Positions 42,562 through 51,563 of a DNA stretch of 64,000 bases are shown here, one piece after another (position 1 is the stretch's first letter; the number at the start of each line of letters is the position of its first letter). The stretch is from Dyella subtropica (GTDB taxonomy: Bacteria > Pseudomonadota > Gammaproteobacteria > Xanthomonadales > Rhodanobacteraceae). A model generated the notes under the pieces. That model was given only the letters and a program-made list of their open reading frames with translations. It did no database searches and was not told the origin of the DNA. The stretch lies in assembly GCF_026283965.1 (NCBI RefSeq), contig NZ_JAPDPD010000009.1, positions 62,001 to 126,000 on the forward strand, given 5' to 3'. The translations under genes and the position numbers were made by a program.

Positions 42562-43667
42562 GAAAATTCGTCCAGCAGGATCTCGCAGACGCGATCCTGC
42601 TCGGCATCGGTCAGTCCCATGCCGCTCGGTATATAGAATCCCTGGCTGTAGAGCTGCTCTGCCACTGGGTAGGACTCATTATCGAATAGCCCTAGCCGAC
42701 GAAGTACAGGTTGTTGATGCATCGGGCAGAAGAATGGACGAGTTCCCACTCCCCTGGAGGCTAGCCTACGCATAGCTTCCTCGGCACTGATGCCGGCTTC
42801 CTTGTCCAGCACAAGGCCAAATACCCAGTAGACGTTATCTGCGTACTCAGTACGAGCCATAGGGAGCTGTACCTTCGGCAAGGTGGAGAGTGCTGTGGTG
42901 TAGCGTGCTCCAAGACGACGCTTGTGGGCCAGGAAGTTGTCCAAGCGCTCAAGCTGTGCAACACCAATCGCAGCCTGCATATTGGTCATGCGAAGGTTCC
43001 AGCCCAGCCGTTCGTGCACAAAGCGCTTATGGGGCTGGAAGCAGAGGTTGCGCAGGCTGCGGCAATCATCAGCGAGCTGCTCGCTATTGGTGAGGATCAT
43101 GCCGCCCTCGCCCGTGGTGACATGCTTGTTTGGATAGAAACTGAAGGTACTGATGTCACCAAAACTACCGCACGGTCGGCCCTTGTACGTCTGGCCATGC
43201 ATTTCCGCGGCATCCTCTATAACCTTCAGGTCATACCGGCGAGCAATGTCGAGAACTGGATCCAAGTCGACCGGTAGACCATAGATGTGTACGACCATGA
43301 TGGCCTTCGTACGAGGCGTGATCTTTCTTTCAATTTGGCCGACATCCATGTTCCAAGTGGTGCGGTCGCTGTCCACGAGAACCGGTACGCCACCCGCGCG
43401 AACGATCTGGTTAACGCAGGAGATGATGGTGAACGCCGGGACGATGACCTCGTCGCCGGGACCGATGCCAAGCGCTTCGATAGCTGCGTCAATGGCAGCC
43501 GTGCCGTTACAGACGGCGACACCGTGCCGACGATTGACCCTGGATGCGAATTGCTCCTCGAATTGCTTGATGAACGGTCCTTCAGAGGAAATCCATCCGG
43601 TCTCGATGCATTCAAGTAAATATTTCTTCTCATTGCCGTCGAGCAAGGGCGTGTTGACCGGAATCAT
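42558..43667 (-). CDS. per: Sugar aminotransferase, GDP-perosamine synthase-like
   Basis: This 369-residue PLP enzyme has CNGTAAIDAAIEAL, EDAAEMHGQTYKG with Asp152, and the catalytic Lys181 in FSFYPNKHVTTGEGGM. The start (MIPVNTPLLDGNEKKYLLEC then TGWISSEGPFI) resembles GDP-4-keto-6-deoxymannose 4-aminotransferases (Per/RfbE). With gmd in the operon, GDP-perosamine is the most likely product. It overlaps the cupin gene and the methyltransferase gene by ATGA. Another 4-amino sugar cannot be excluded. Confidence 0.85.
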   Translation of the reverse strand: MIPVNTPLLDGNEKKYLLECIETGWISSEGPFIKQFEEQFASRVNRRHGVAVCNGTAAIDAAIEALGIGPGDEVIVPAFTIISCVNQIVRAGGVPVLVDSDRTTWNMDVGQIERKITPRTKAIMVVHIYGLPVDLDPVLDIARRYDLKVIEDAAEMHGQTYKGRPCGSFGDISTFSFYPNKHVTTGEGGMILTNSEQLADDCRSLRNLCFQPHKRFVHERLGWNLRMTNMQAAIGVAQLERLDNFLAHKRRLGARYTTALSTLPKVQLPMARTEYADNVYWVFGLVLDKEAGISAEEAMRRLASRGVGTRPFFCPMHQQPVLRRLGLFDNESYPVAEQLYSQGFYIPSGMGLTDAEQDRVCEILLDEFS

Positions 43668-44104
43668 GCGGCACCGTTCTTCAATTTGATTTGTTCTGTG
43701 GGAATGGCGTCGAATCGAGTCTTATCATGGTCACCGGCATAGGGTCCTTGCTTCACCTCGATGATTTCGGTGGGTTCGAGCATCTCAAAGCCGTGACCGC
43801 CGTAGGCAAGAAGAATCACGTCTCCAGCTTCGAGAATGGTGCTCTCTAAGTAATCCTTGGTGTCGGAGTAGAAATCCACGCGCAATCGTCCGCTGCGGAT
43901 CAGCAATACTTCTTTGGTGTACTGTACCTCTCGTCGAACGGCATTGTGAACGTGCGGGGGAATGACATAGCCCGCGGGACGGTTCATGTATCCGATCTGT
44001 TGCGAGTAAGTGCCAGGCGTAAAGAACTCAATGCCTTCCTTGTGATAGGAGCGACGAATGATTATGGCAAGCTCTTTCTCATTGCAGAAAATACGCTCGA
44101 TCAT
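43664..44104 (-). CDS. Small cupin-fold protein of the deoxysugar operon
   Basis: The 146-residue protein has a cupin barrel with candidate metal site PPHVHNAVRREV (His-x-His), a later TKEVLLIRSGRLRVDFY, and a second motif GDVILLAYGGHGFEML. Cupins of this size in sugar operons are often ketoisomerases or epimerases (QdtA/FdtA-like), but the family cannot be fixed. It overlaps the per-like gene and probably modifies a keto-sugar nucleotide or regulates the pathway. Confidence 0.65.
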   Translation of the reverse strand: MIERIFCNEKELAIIIRRSYHKEGIEFFTPGTYSQQIGYMNRPAGYVIPPHVHNAVRREVQYTKEVLLIRSGRLRVDFYSDTKDYLESTILEAGDVILLAYGGHGFEMLEPTEIIEVKQGPYAGDHDKTRFDAIPTEQIKLKNGAA

Positions 44105-44114
44105 GATAAGTTCT

Positions 44115-45083
44115 TCAATGGGTAGATTGTTGTGTCATTGATTGTCGAGGTCGGTATGTGACGTATATGGCAATGGCTTGTGCCTTGATTAACATAGTGA
44201 TGAGCACGCGGCGCAATTTCCGTCCCGGCGACTCATGGGCGACATCATCCAGGAAGTCGCGCATGATGCGCGCACACACGTCGTTGTGCGCAACGGGGAC
44301 TGTGTGGATGCCATCGTACGACGATGTAACCGATGTTGAGTAGACGTCCGAGATCGCGGCGTGGGTGCCGGACCCATCGTTGCCGATATTTTCGACATAC
44401 GATTGGCCGGGGTGAAGCGTCAGGCGGTTAGCAAGAAACAGACTGGCATGCCAGTTGGATGCCCAGGACTGGTTCCTCCCTTTGGCGCGTTTGACCAGGT
44501 GAACCAATGAATGGTGGCCATTGACGTCGAGATAGGCGGCAAGCTGCCGGCTCGCAACCAGGTCGTGGACTAAGCCGCGGGTGTCCGCGCGATAGAGTAG
44601 CCAGCGATCCGCCCAGGTTGCCCATCCCCAACAATCCCCTCCGCGAAGGAAGAAATAGTCCGGAAATCCATCTGCACTCGGGCTATAGGCATGTATGCAA
44701 CCAACCTGGCGTAGGTCCTGGTAGGTGTTGAGGGCGTCATTCATGTAAGCAAGGAAGTGCCGCGAGACCAGGATGTCGTCCTCTACCACAATGACGCGCC
44801 CCGTATGGCCGATCACGCGAGACACGCCTTGGGTGATCGAGTGATACAAGCCCTGATTTGAGGGGGACGCATGTACAGACACGGAGCGGAAGCCTTCGGT
44901 TGCGTGAGCGAGGCGAAGTACCTCATCTACAGCAGGTTGCTCCAATGCGTGACGTGCCCCGTCAACGAAGATATGAAGATCTGTCTCAGCGGCCTCTGGA
45001 TTGGCGCTGAGCGCGGCAAGGGTGCGCGCTGTGTGTTGCGGGCGATTGAACGCGAAGTAGGCGATGGGGGCATATTGGGTCAT
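44115..45083 (-). CDS. Family 2-like glycosyltransferase
   Basis: The 322-residue protein opens APIAYFAFNRPQHTARTLAALS, a GT-A sugar transferase fold. It carries VIVVEDDILVSRHFLAYMND, where the E-D-D replaces the D-x-D, and GGDCWGWATWADRW, a stretch seen in family-2 members of O-antigen loci. It is linked to the following cupin gene at 10 bases and overlaps the methyltransferase-like gene. Donor unknown. Confidence 0.8.
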   Translation of the reverse strand: MTQYAPIAYFAFNRPQHTARTLAALSANPEAAETDLHIFVDGARHALEQPAVDEVLRLAHATEGFRSVSVHASPSNQGLYHSITQGVSRVIGHTGRVIVVEDDILVSRHFLAYMNDALNTYQDLRQVGCIHAYSPSADGFPDYFFLRGGDCWGWATWADRWLLYRADTRGLVHDLVASRQLAAYLDVNGHHSLVHLVKRAKGRNQSWASNWHASLFLANRLTLHPGQSYVENIGNDGSGTHAAISDVYSTSVTSSYDGIHTVPVAHNDVCARIMRDFLDDVAHESPGRKLRRVLITMLIKAQAIAIYVTYRPRQSMTQQSTH

Positions 45084-45697
45084 AGACCGAGCACGTTATG
45101 GTCGCGATAGAAGATCGAGGTGCAGCCGGGATGTTTGCTCACCGGCTGCGGGCCATGCAGGGGAAGCATGCGATAACCCATGCTGCGGAGGTGCTCGATG
45201 CCTGGTACGTACTCCTCCCGCTGTGCATCGTCCAGAATGATCACGCCGCCTGAACCTAGGAGGTCGGTAGCTGCTTCGAGGCATTCATTTCGATATAGCC
45301 CATCAACGATCACTACATCATACGGGCCGCTGCCATGGGCTGATCCTACATAGCTGGCAACCGTATCATCGGCGGCCCGCAGGATGCGTGCGCTGCATTG
45401 TGCAGCTACCTGGGACGCCCAGGTCGACGAGTGTTCGACTGCAGTGACTTCGCGAACGCGTTGGCTCCACCACAGCGTTCCCATGCCGGCGCCAAATTCG
45501 AGCACTCGCCAGCTGGCGCGAACGCGATCTGACAATAGAGCGATCGCTGGGTAAGTGAACCACGGTATAGGGTGGCCGGCCTTATCGGTGGCAAGGCCGG
45601 CTGCACGGGTTGTAATCCAGCCTATCTGATCCAAATAGCCCGATGTCGCGGCCTCGATACGGGCTAGCTGGCGCTTCAATGGGATTCGTATGTTCAC
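45080..45697 (-). CDS. Class I methyltransferase-like protein
   Basis: The 205-residue protein has a Rossmann-like SAM motif VLEFGAGMGTLWWSQRV and TAVEHSSTW, then PYDVVIVDGLYRNECLEAA. The start is taken as GTG 45697 because it overlaps the wzx stop (GTGA), whereas an upstream frame to 45934 lies inside wzx and has no similarity. Predicted role: methylation of a sugar or glycan end. The motif is shorter than in the other two methyltransferases here. Confidence 0.72.
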   Translation of the reverse strand: MNIRIPLKRQLARIEAATSGYLDQIGWITTRAAGLATDKAGHPIPWFTYPAIALLSDRVRASWRVLEFGAGMGTLWWSQRVREVTAVEHSSTWASQVAAQCSARILRAADDTVASYVGSAHGSGPYDVVIVDGLYRNECLEAATDLLGSGGVIILDDAQREEYVPGIEHLRSMGYRMLPLHGPQPVSKHPGCTSIFYRDHNVLGL

Positions 45698-47031
45698 CGT
45701 AGACCTCGCAGGCCCGGGAGCATGGCCCGGGTTTTCATCTTGAACAACATCCGTGTCTCGGCATGACCAAGGTCGGCCAAATACGTGGAAAGGAATTGCG
45801 CCACCAGAGTCGCCAACGCGGCACCTGAAATTCCAAGGTGCGGGATGAGCGCCAAGTTGAGAGCGACGTTGGCAATGGCGCCAACAAGCGTGCGTCGCAG
45901 CGCGTGTCCTGTGCAGCGCTCCAAGACCAACCATGTGGAACTAAGTACACCAAGCGCTACGAATGGCGCGGCAAGCACCTGAATGCGGAAGGCCTGTGCA
46001 GCTTCGGTGAAGGGCGTGCCGTAGAGCATGACGACGATAGGTTCAGCAAGTAGAAAAAGGATGAGTGCGCCGGCAAGGTGAAGGTAAAACACATGGCGCA
46101 TCAACGTTTCCAGCGTGCGATCGCGTATGGCCGGACTCTCGACAGATTGCCGGGTTAGCGTCGGAAGCGCGGCGCGCAAAAGAAGCGCCGGAAGTATTAG
46201 AGGAACCTCAGAAAGCGTGACGACAGCGGAATATAAGCCAAGCTGCCGCGAGTCCAGCATGCCGGCAATCATGAACTGGTCGATACGCATATAAATGAAC
46301 ACGGCGATGCCCGCCATCAGCAAAGGCATGCTGTCCAATAATAGGGACTTGGCTTCTGAAATCCACACGGGGACGGCGATTCGTTTTCCAAAAACGTTCC
46401 CCTCGGTCGATGCTATAAGCAGGGTCGAGCGAAGCGACCACTCCGCGACCAATATCCACGCGAACGTCGAGATGCTAGCTCCCAGCAGTACGAAGACAAT
46501 GCGGGCGATGGCGGCGACAGGTGAAAGCATGATGGCCACTTGAGCGATCCGCTTGCTGCGGTCACAGGCGATCAATTGCCATTCCGCGAGATCACCCACC
46601 TGCGCCAGAGGGAGCAGGCTTAGCACTATCAGCAATCCGGAAATGCCGAAGCTGTTTGCAGCAGGCACGTACGAAGCGAGAAGGACGATGGTTGAGCCGA
46701 TGATGGCGCCACCCATCCGTAAGCGACGGAGCGTGGGGATGATCGACCCATTCGGCTTATTGCCGTCCAGCGCCAACTCGCGTGTAGCGATATGTTCGAG
46801 GCCCAGCGAAGCCGCTGTGGCCACAAATGTGGCGGAGGCGATGGCGAGCGAAAGTTGGCCAAAGGCTGAGGGTCCGAGATGTCGAGCGATGGCTAGCGAC
46901 GCTGCCATGCTGGCGATCCCCTGCACGATCTTGGCAGTGGCCAGCCAGCCGGCCTGCTGAAGAATGCGGGAAGCGAACACCTCGCGGATCGCGTTCTGCC
47001 CCTGGCGCAGCGTCGACGTGATGACCTTCAT
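45694..47031 (-). CDS. wzx: Wzx-type polysaccharide flippase
   Basis: The 445-residue protein has about 12 to 14 predicted membrane helices and the MATE-like pattern of Wzx proteins: LGPSAFGQLSLAIAS near 52-66, MRIDQFMIAGMLDSRQLGLYS, and repeated SGAALATLVAQF. It would flip undecaprenyl-linked repeat units to the periplasm. It overlaps fcl by four bases and the methyltransferase gene by four bases. No Wzy polymerase gene is recognisable in the locus. Confidence 0.85.
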   Translation of the reverse strand: MKVITSTLRQGQNAIREVFASRILQQAGWLATAKIVQGIASMAASLAIARHLGPSAFGQLSLAIASATFVATAASLGLEHIATRELALDGNKPNGSIIPTLRRLRMGGAIIGSTIVLLASYVPAANSFGISGLLIVLSLLPLAQVGDLAEWQLIACDRSKRIAQVAIMLSPVAAIARIVFVLLGASISTFAWILVAEWSLRSTLLIASTEGNVFGKRIAVPVWISEAKSLLLDSMPLLMAGIAVFIYMRIDQFMIAGMLDSRQLGLYSAVVTLSEVPLILPALLLRAALPTLTRQSVESPAIRDRTLETLMRHVFYLHLAGALILFLLAEPIVVMLYGTPFTEAAQAFRIQVLAAPFVALGVLSSTWLVLERCTGHALRRTLVGAIANVALNLALIPHLGISGAALATLVAQFLSTYLADLGHAETRMLFKMKTRAMLPGLRGLR

Positions 47032-47987
47032 TGGGAATGTGTAGACCCCGCACTTGCAGTAGTGTCGCTCTCAAGCCATTGTCGATAGGTTTGCATGAGG
47101 CCGTCCCGTAGATTCGTTTGCGCCCGATAACCAAGCGAGTGCAGGCGTTGGCTGTCCAAATATTTTCTTGGTGTGCCATCTGGCTTGCTGGTATCAAATG
47201 TCAATTGACCCGCAAAACCGACAACCTGGGCAATTTCGTGGGCTAGATCCAGAATGCTGGTTTCCATGCCGGACCCTATATTGATAGGCGCGAGATCGCT
47301 GTACTCGCGCATCAAGGTGAGCGCGGCATCCGCCAGGTCGTCCGAGTACATGAGTTCGCGCAGCGGTTTGCCACTGCCCCAGATGGCGACCTCGGTTGCG
47401 CCACTTATTTTTGCTTCGTGAATGCGCCGGATGAGCGCTGGGACGACATGCGAGTTCTCAGGGTGGAAGTTGTCGCCGGGACCGTAGAGGTTGGTCGGCA
47501 TGCCCACGATGGCATCGAATCCGTATTGCCGTCGGTAGGCCTGACACATTTCAAGACCGGCGATCTTGGCGATGGCGTAGGGCTCGTTGGTCGGCTCAAG
47601 TGGCCCGGTAAGCAGATATTCCTCTTTGATCGGCTGGGGGCAATCGCGCGGGTAGATACAGGACGACCCGAGGAACAGCAACTTGCGTACTCCATGCTTC
47701 CAGGCGCTGTGAATGACATGGGTCTGGATCGCGAGATTGTCCCGAATGAACTCGGCCGGGAACGTACGGTTGGCATGGATGCCGCCGACCTTGGCGGCTG
47801 CCATGAAGACGTATTCCGGCTTCTCGTCGGCAAAAAACTGTTCGACCTGAAGTTGATCGGTCAGGTCCAACTCCTGGTGTGTGCGCAGCAGCAAATGGTC
47901 GGCCCCCTCAGCACGGAGGCGACGTACGATGGCTGAGCCTACGAGGCCGCGATAGCCGGAAACATGGATGCGGGCGTGTATATCCAT
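47028..47987 (-). CDS. fcl: GDP-L-fucose synthase
   Basis: The 319-residue SDR enzyme has VSGYRGLVGSAIV (cofactor loop, usually G-H-x-G-M-V-G), VGGIHANRTFPAEFI, and the catalytic set with GSSCIYP and NEPYAIAKIAG (Tyr-x3-Lys). WGSGKPLRELMYSDD is a signature of the family. It epimerises and reduces GDP-4-keto-6-deoxymannose to GDP-L-fucose. The gene follows gmd by five bases and overlaps wzx by four. Confidence 0.95.
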   Translation of the reverse strand: MDIHARIHVSGYRGLVGSAIVRRLRAEGADHLLLRTHQELDLTDQLQVEQFFADEKPEYVFMAAAKVGGIHANRTFPAEFIRDNLAIQTHVIHSAWKHGVRKLLFLGSSCIYPRDCPQPIKEEYLLTGPLEPTNEPYAIAKIAGLEMCQAYRRQYGFDAIVGMPTNLYGPGDNFHPENSHVVPALIRRIHEAKISGATEVAIWGSGKPLRELMYSDDLADAALTLMREYSDLAPINIGSGMETSILDLAHEIAQVVGFAGQLTFDTSKPDGTPRKYLDSQRLHSLGYRAQTNLRDGLMQTYRQWLESDTTASAGSTHSQ

Positions 47988-47992
47988 CTGGC

Positions 47993-49102
47993 TTATTCGT
48001 GATGGTTGGGAGAACGATAGCCGGCGCTTTTGACCATCGCATCGCGGTGGGCGAGCTGAAGATCGGATTGCATCATTTCACGCACGAGCTGGGCGAAACT
48101 GATGGAGGGTTGCCAACCCAACTGAGCGCTGGCCTTGCTGGCGTCGCCGAGTAACGTATCCACCTCGGCAGAGCGGAAGTACCGTGGATCGATGGCGACG
48201 ACGCGCTGACCTACCTTTGCCATTGAATCAGTAGATGCCTTTTGCACCACACCGTGTTCTTCGGCTCCATGGCCTCGCCATTCAATGGCTATGCCTATTT
48301 CTGCAGCTGCCTCGTTCACGAAGTCGCGTACGGAGTGCTGAATACCTGTGGCGATGACGTAGTCCTCCGGTTGGGCTTGCTGGAGCATCAACCATTGCGC
48401 CTCGACATAGTCGCGGGCATGTCCCCAGTCGCGCCTCGCATCCAGATTGCCGAGATACAAGCAATCCTGTAACCCGAGGTGGATGCGGGCAAGAGCGCGT
48501 GTGATCTTCCGTGTAACAAACGTCTCACCACGCAAAGGGGATTCGTGGTTGAACAGGATGCCGTTGCAGGCGTACATATTGTACGCCTCGCGATAGTTCA
48601 CCGTGATCCAGTAGGCGTACAGCTTGGCGACGCCGTAGGGTGAGCGAGGGTAAAATGGCGTCGTTTCGCGCTGTGGAGTCTCTTGCACAAGACCGTAAAG
48701 TTCCGACGTCGATGCTTGGTAGAAGCGGGTCTTACGCTCTAATCCGAGAATTCGAATTGCTTCGAGTAGACGCAACGTGCCGATGGCGTCGGCGTTTGCC
48801 GTGTATTCTGGCGTTTCGAAGGATACCTGTACATGGCTTTGCGCGCCGAGATTGTATATCTCGTCTGGCTGAATCTGCTGAATGATACGGATCAAATTGG
48901 TGGCATCTGTCAGGTCGCCGTAATGCAGAAAAAAACGTCGACCAGATTCGTGCGGATCCTGATACAGGTGATCAATACGATCCGTATTGAAGGATGATGC
49001 GCGGCGTTTGATGCCGTGCACCTCATAGCCCTTCTTCAAAAGGAGCTCCGCCAGATAGGCTCCGTCCTGGCCAGTGATCCCGGAAATTAGTGCCCGTTTC
49101 AT
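47993..49102 (-). CDS. gmd: GDP-mannose 4,6-dehydratase
   Basis: The 369-residue SDR enzyme has [16 protein letters not shown] (cofactor loop), [27 protein letters not shown], and [18 protein letters not shown] with the Tyr-x3-Lys pair. All are hallmarks of Gmd. It makes GDP-4-keto-6-deoxymannose, the branch point for Fcl and the Per-like enzyme downstream. ATG 49102 has GGAA upstream and fits the family start; ATG 49114 would add four residues. It leads the operon. Confidence 0.96.
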   Translation of the reverse strand: MKRALISGITGQDGAYLAELLLKKGYEVHGIKRRASSFNTDRIDHLYQDPHESGRRFFLHYGDLTDATNLIRIIQQIQPDEIYNLGAQSHVQVSFETPEYTANADAIGTLRLLEAIRILGLERKTRFYQASTSELYGLVQETPQRETTPFYPRSPYGVAKLYAYWITVNYREAYNMYACNGILFNHESPLRGETFVTRKITRALARIHLGLQDCLYLGNLDARRDWGHARDYVEAQWLMLQQAQPEDYVIATGIQHSVRDFVNEAAAEIGIAIEWRGHGAEEHGVVQKASTDSMAKVGQRVVAIDPRYFRSAEVDTLLGDASKASAQLGWQPSISFAQLVREMMQSDLQLAHRDAMVKSAGYRSPNHHE

Positions 49103-49562
49103 GTGTGGTTCCATGGAATTGAATTTGCCATCTGATGTTTAACAGTATCTGCTGTCATTGCAGGGCCGCCAGGGCGCGCCATTCAGCTGGGTCACTATTC
49201 AATTTTCGGCAACATTCTTTGTCTTCACTGCTTCCTGCCTCCGGGGTCTCTTCCGAATGCCCTCAAGTGGCTTGCATGCGAGCCGGGATGGCACGGGTGG
49301 CGGGCTCGAGGGTCTCGATGTTTCGTCGCGCCAATCCCTTCACTTATAGGTCATCGTTAGTCAGCCGCTGGCTACTGGAGGTCTCATCGGCGTGCCGTTT
49401 GCGTTCGTCACGACTACCGGGACCACCGATATAGAGGCGTGTCACGGGGCGAGGGTTCTGTGAAAACAGTTTGCTGCTGAGGATGGCAAGATTCGCCGTG
49501 TTTCTGATTGCTTTGAGATTGGAGGTATGTGGCCCGTTATCGCTGATATGGGTAGCGCATCG
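49103..49562. other. Intergenic region upstream of the O-antigen operon
   Basis: About 460 bases with no supported gene. The upstream part must carry the promoter of the gmd operon (leftward). No JUMPstart/ops element (GGCGGTAGCGT) is visible on either strand. The far end adjoins the stop of the first multi-span protein gene. Short open frames here have no recognisable product. Confidence 0.55.
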
Positions 49563-51563
49563 CTATGGTCTCGAAGAGAGTTTGTCCATTTCGGCAATGG
49601 TCTCATCGAGTGACCCGCCGATATTCAGGGTGCGCAAACGATCCAGCGAGTGTCTTGCCTCGGTAGTGTCCCCGTTCGAGACCAACATTTTTATCTTTGT
49701 GACCTGATAGGCCGATTCAGAAGGCTGTGCTTGAACCGCCTCCTCAATCATATGTAATCCAAGTGAGTGATCGTCAAGCACATTCCAGGCGTAGTCGCCA
49801 TACATGGCGAGGAGCCGCGCGGTCGGGTTGGGATGAGAGAGTGCAGCCATGAAGGCTTCTATCATCCGATCCGTAGGAAGTTCGCAGTGGTGGTCACGCG
49901 CGCACTGGGTGAGGGCACCCAACGAGCTCTCATCCTGTATGCCCGGCTTGTGAGACTTCAATTTAGCGATCATGGAGTCCCACCATGCATCTGAAAGTGG
50001 CAAATGCATGCGCGAGTTCATAAAGATCAGCGCTTGCTCTGGCAGGATTGACGATTGAGGTAGGCCGGCAGCAGCCTCCAAGGGGGGGTAGGCCAGCTTC
50101 GTGAAGGGCGAAGCTGGGTCGTAGTGGGAGTAAACGATATAGGTACGACCCAATTCGTACTGCGCGCGGGGTGATTGCGGAGCACGGGCGGCTAACTCCT
50201 CGGCAAGTCTCAATGGATTTCCCCATGCTTGCGCGGTCATCGCGGTGAGGACAGTCCAGCTGAGTAAAAGCCCGGCCATCAAGACGTAGCGAGGTAGGGC
50301 AAATCCAATAGGTCGATGACCGTCAATGGCTGATTCTGGCGGTGTGTGAGATGGCACAAGTGTTGGAATGAGTGCCAGTAGCAGTCCAAAACTGGCGAAA
50401 TAGTTGCGATGCTCATAAATGAGTTCGAGCGGGAGGACGGTCGCTGTCAGAAGATGGCAACCCAGGTACAAGGCAATCCCAAGCGCTACAAGAGGCTGGC
50501 GGTTGCGTGACCATAGTGCGAGTGCAATCAGCCATCCCAGCACAAGCAGGCTCAGCAGAGTCGTCCATGGCGATAGCAGGCTTGTCGAGATCAGGAAATC
50601 ATCGTGATAGAACGACAGCGCCGACGGCGTTGGTAGCAGCGTCCAACCGATATAGTCGATGACGACACGGCACTCACTGAGTAATCTTGTGCCGAGGGAG
50701 AAATCGCGAGAAGCCCATGTTTCTGGTCGCATGATGCCGGGAAGAAGCCAAGCCATGCCTATAGCCAATGGGAGAGCAAGGATTAGCAGGAATAGCGCAA
50801 TGAGACCTTTGTCTTTCTTTTCTGGCAACGCGCGGAATTTCAGCACTATCCATTCAATCAGAACCGCATAGAGGGGTAGCATCACGGCGGTTTCCTTGGC
50901 TAATAGGCCAATGCCGGTTGGAACGACAAGGCTAACCAAGCACAATGTCCGGCCCGTGATATTCCTGGCGCGCGATTCTTGCCCCGGATTCGCAGTGATG
51001 GTCGCGTCGCCAAGCATGTGACGCCGGCCAACGAGGTACCCAATCAATCCAAGGAGCACAAACAGGTTTGCCAGGCTTTCCATGCGCTGAACGACGTACA
51101 GTACAGGGGTGAGGTTGATCGGTAGCAGGAGCCAAGCACCTGCGATCAGAGCAGCTAGCATGCCCTGACGGCGAGTGGGGTTGTTGATGCCATCGACTCC
51201 TATCGCGGCTACTGCAAGCAGCATGCGAGCGAGCAGGAAGACAAGCAATCCGTTGAGCAGATGGATCGCAAGGTTGGTTAGCTTCATCCAATAGGGATTG
51301 AGGCCAGTCGTTAAATAATTGATAGCGAAACTTAGCGAGGCAAGAGGGCGCTTGAAGTCGCTGGCGGGCGATGAGAGGGCTGCGCGCACCAATGAAGGCA
51401 CATTCGCGGTGCTGGGGTGTACGCCAGGGTTGTCGACAATGTTCGGGTAGTCGTCAAATAGGTAGGTGCCAGAGAGGCCGGGCCAGTACAGCGTAGTCGT
51501 CGCCACAAAGGCGGCGATCAGTACCCACCATCCGCTGCTACTTGAATATCGTTCTTGACTCAT
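49563..51563 (-). CDS. Multi-span GT-C-like membrane protein with TPR-like tail, paralog 1
   Basis: The 666-residue protein starts with a membrane helix and SGTYLFDDYPNIVDN, an acidic loop after the first helix as in GT-C glycosyltransferases of the TMTC/PMT type. Roughly ten more helices run to residue ~430, with ELIYEHRNYFASFG between helices. The C-terminal ~230 residues are soluble and helical, TPR-like (AEELAARAPQSPRAQYELGRTYI). It shares this layout and the EHRNY motif with its upstream neighbour and overlaps it by ATGA. It is likely to transfer a lipid-linked sugar to a periplasmic acceptor; pilin is the natural candidate from gene order (inference). Confidence 0.75.
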   Translation of the reverse strand: MSQERYSSSSGWWVLIAAFVATTTLYWPGLSGTYLFDDYPNIVDNPGVHPSTANVPSLVRAALSSPASDFKRPLASLSFAINYLTTGLNPYWMKLTNLAIHLLNGLLVFLLARMLLAVAAIGVDGINNPTRRQGMLAALIAGAWLLLPINLTPVLYVVQRMESLANLFVLLGLIGYLVGRRHMLGDATITANPGQESRARNITGRTLCLVSLVVPTGIGLLAKETAVMLPLYAVLIEWIVLKFRALPEKKDKGLIALFLLILALPLAIGMAWLLPGIMRPETWASRDFSLGTRLLSECRVVIDYIGWTLLPTPSALSFYHDDFLISTSLLSPWTTLLSLLVLGWLIALALWSRNRQPLVALGIALYLGCHLLTATVLPLELIYEHRNYFASFGLLLALIPTLVPSHTPPESAIDGHRPIGFALPRYVLMAGLLLSWTVLTAMTAQAWGNPLRLAEELAARAPQSPRAQYELGRTYIVYSHYDPASPFTKLAYPPLEAAAGLPQSSILPEQALIFMNSRMHLPLSDAWWDSMIAKLKSHKPGIQDESSLGALTQCARDHHCELPTDRMIEAFMAALSHPNPTARLLAMYGDYAWNVLDDHSLGLHMIEEAVQAQPSESAYQVTKIKMLVSNGDTTEARHSLDRLRTLNIGGSLDETIAEMDKLSSRP

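Noticed and set aside
49135-49434. Plus-strand frame of 99 codons in the gap between gmd and the GT-C gene
   Set aside because: No family pattern, Arg/Ser/Cys-rich composition typical of chance frames.
49103-49562. Search for JUMPstart/ops element before the O-antigen operon
   Set aside because: GGCGGTAGCGT or a near match was not seen on either strand.
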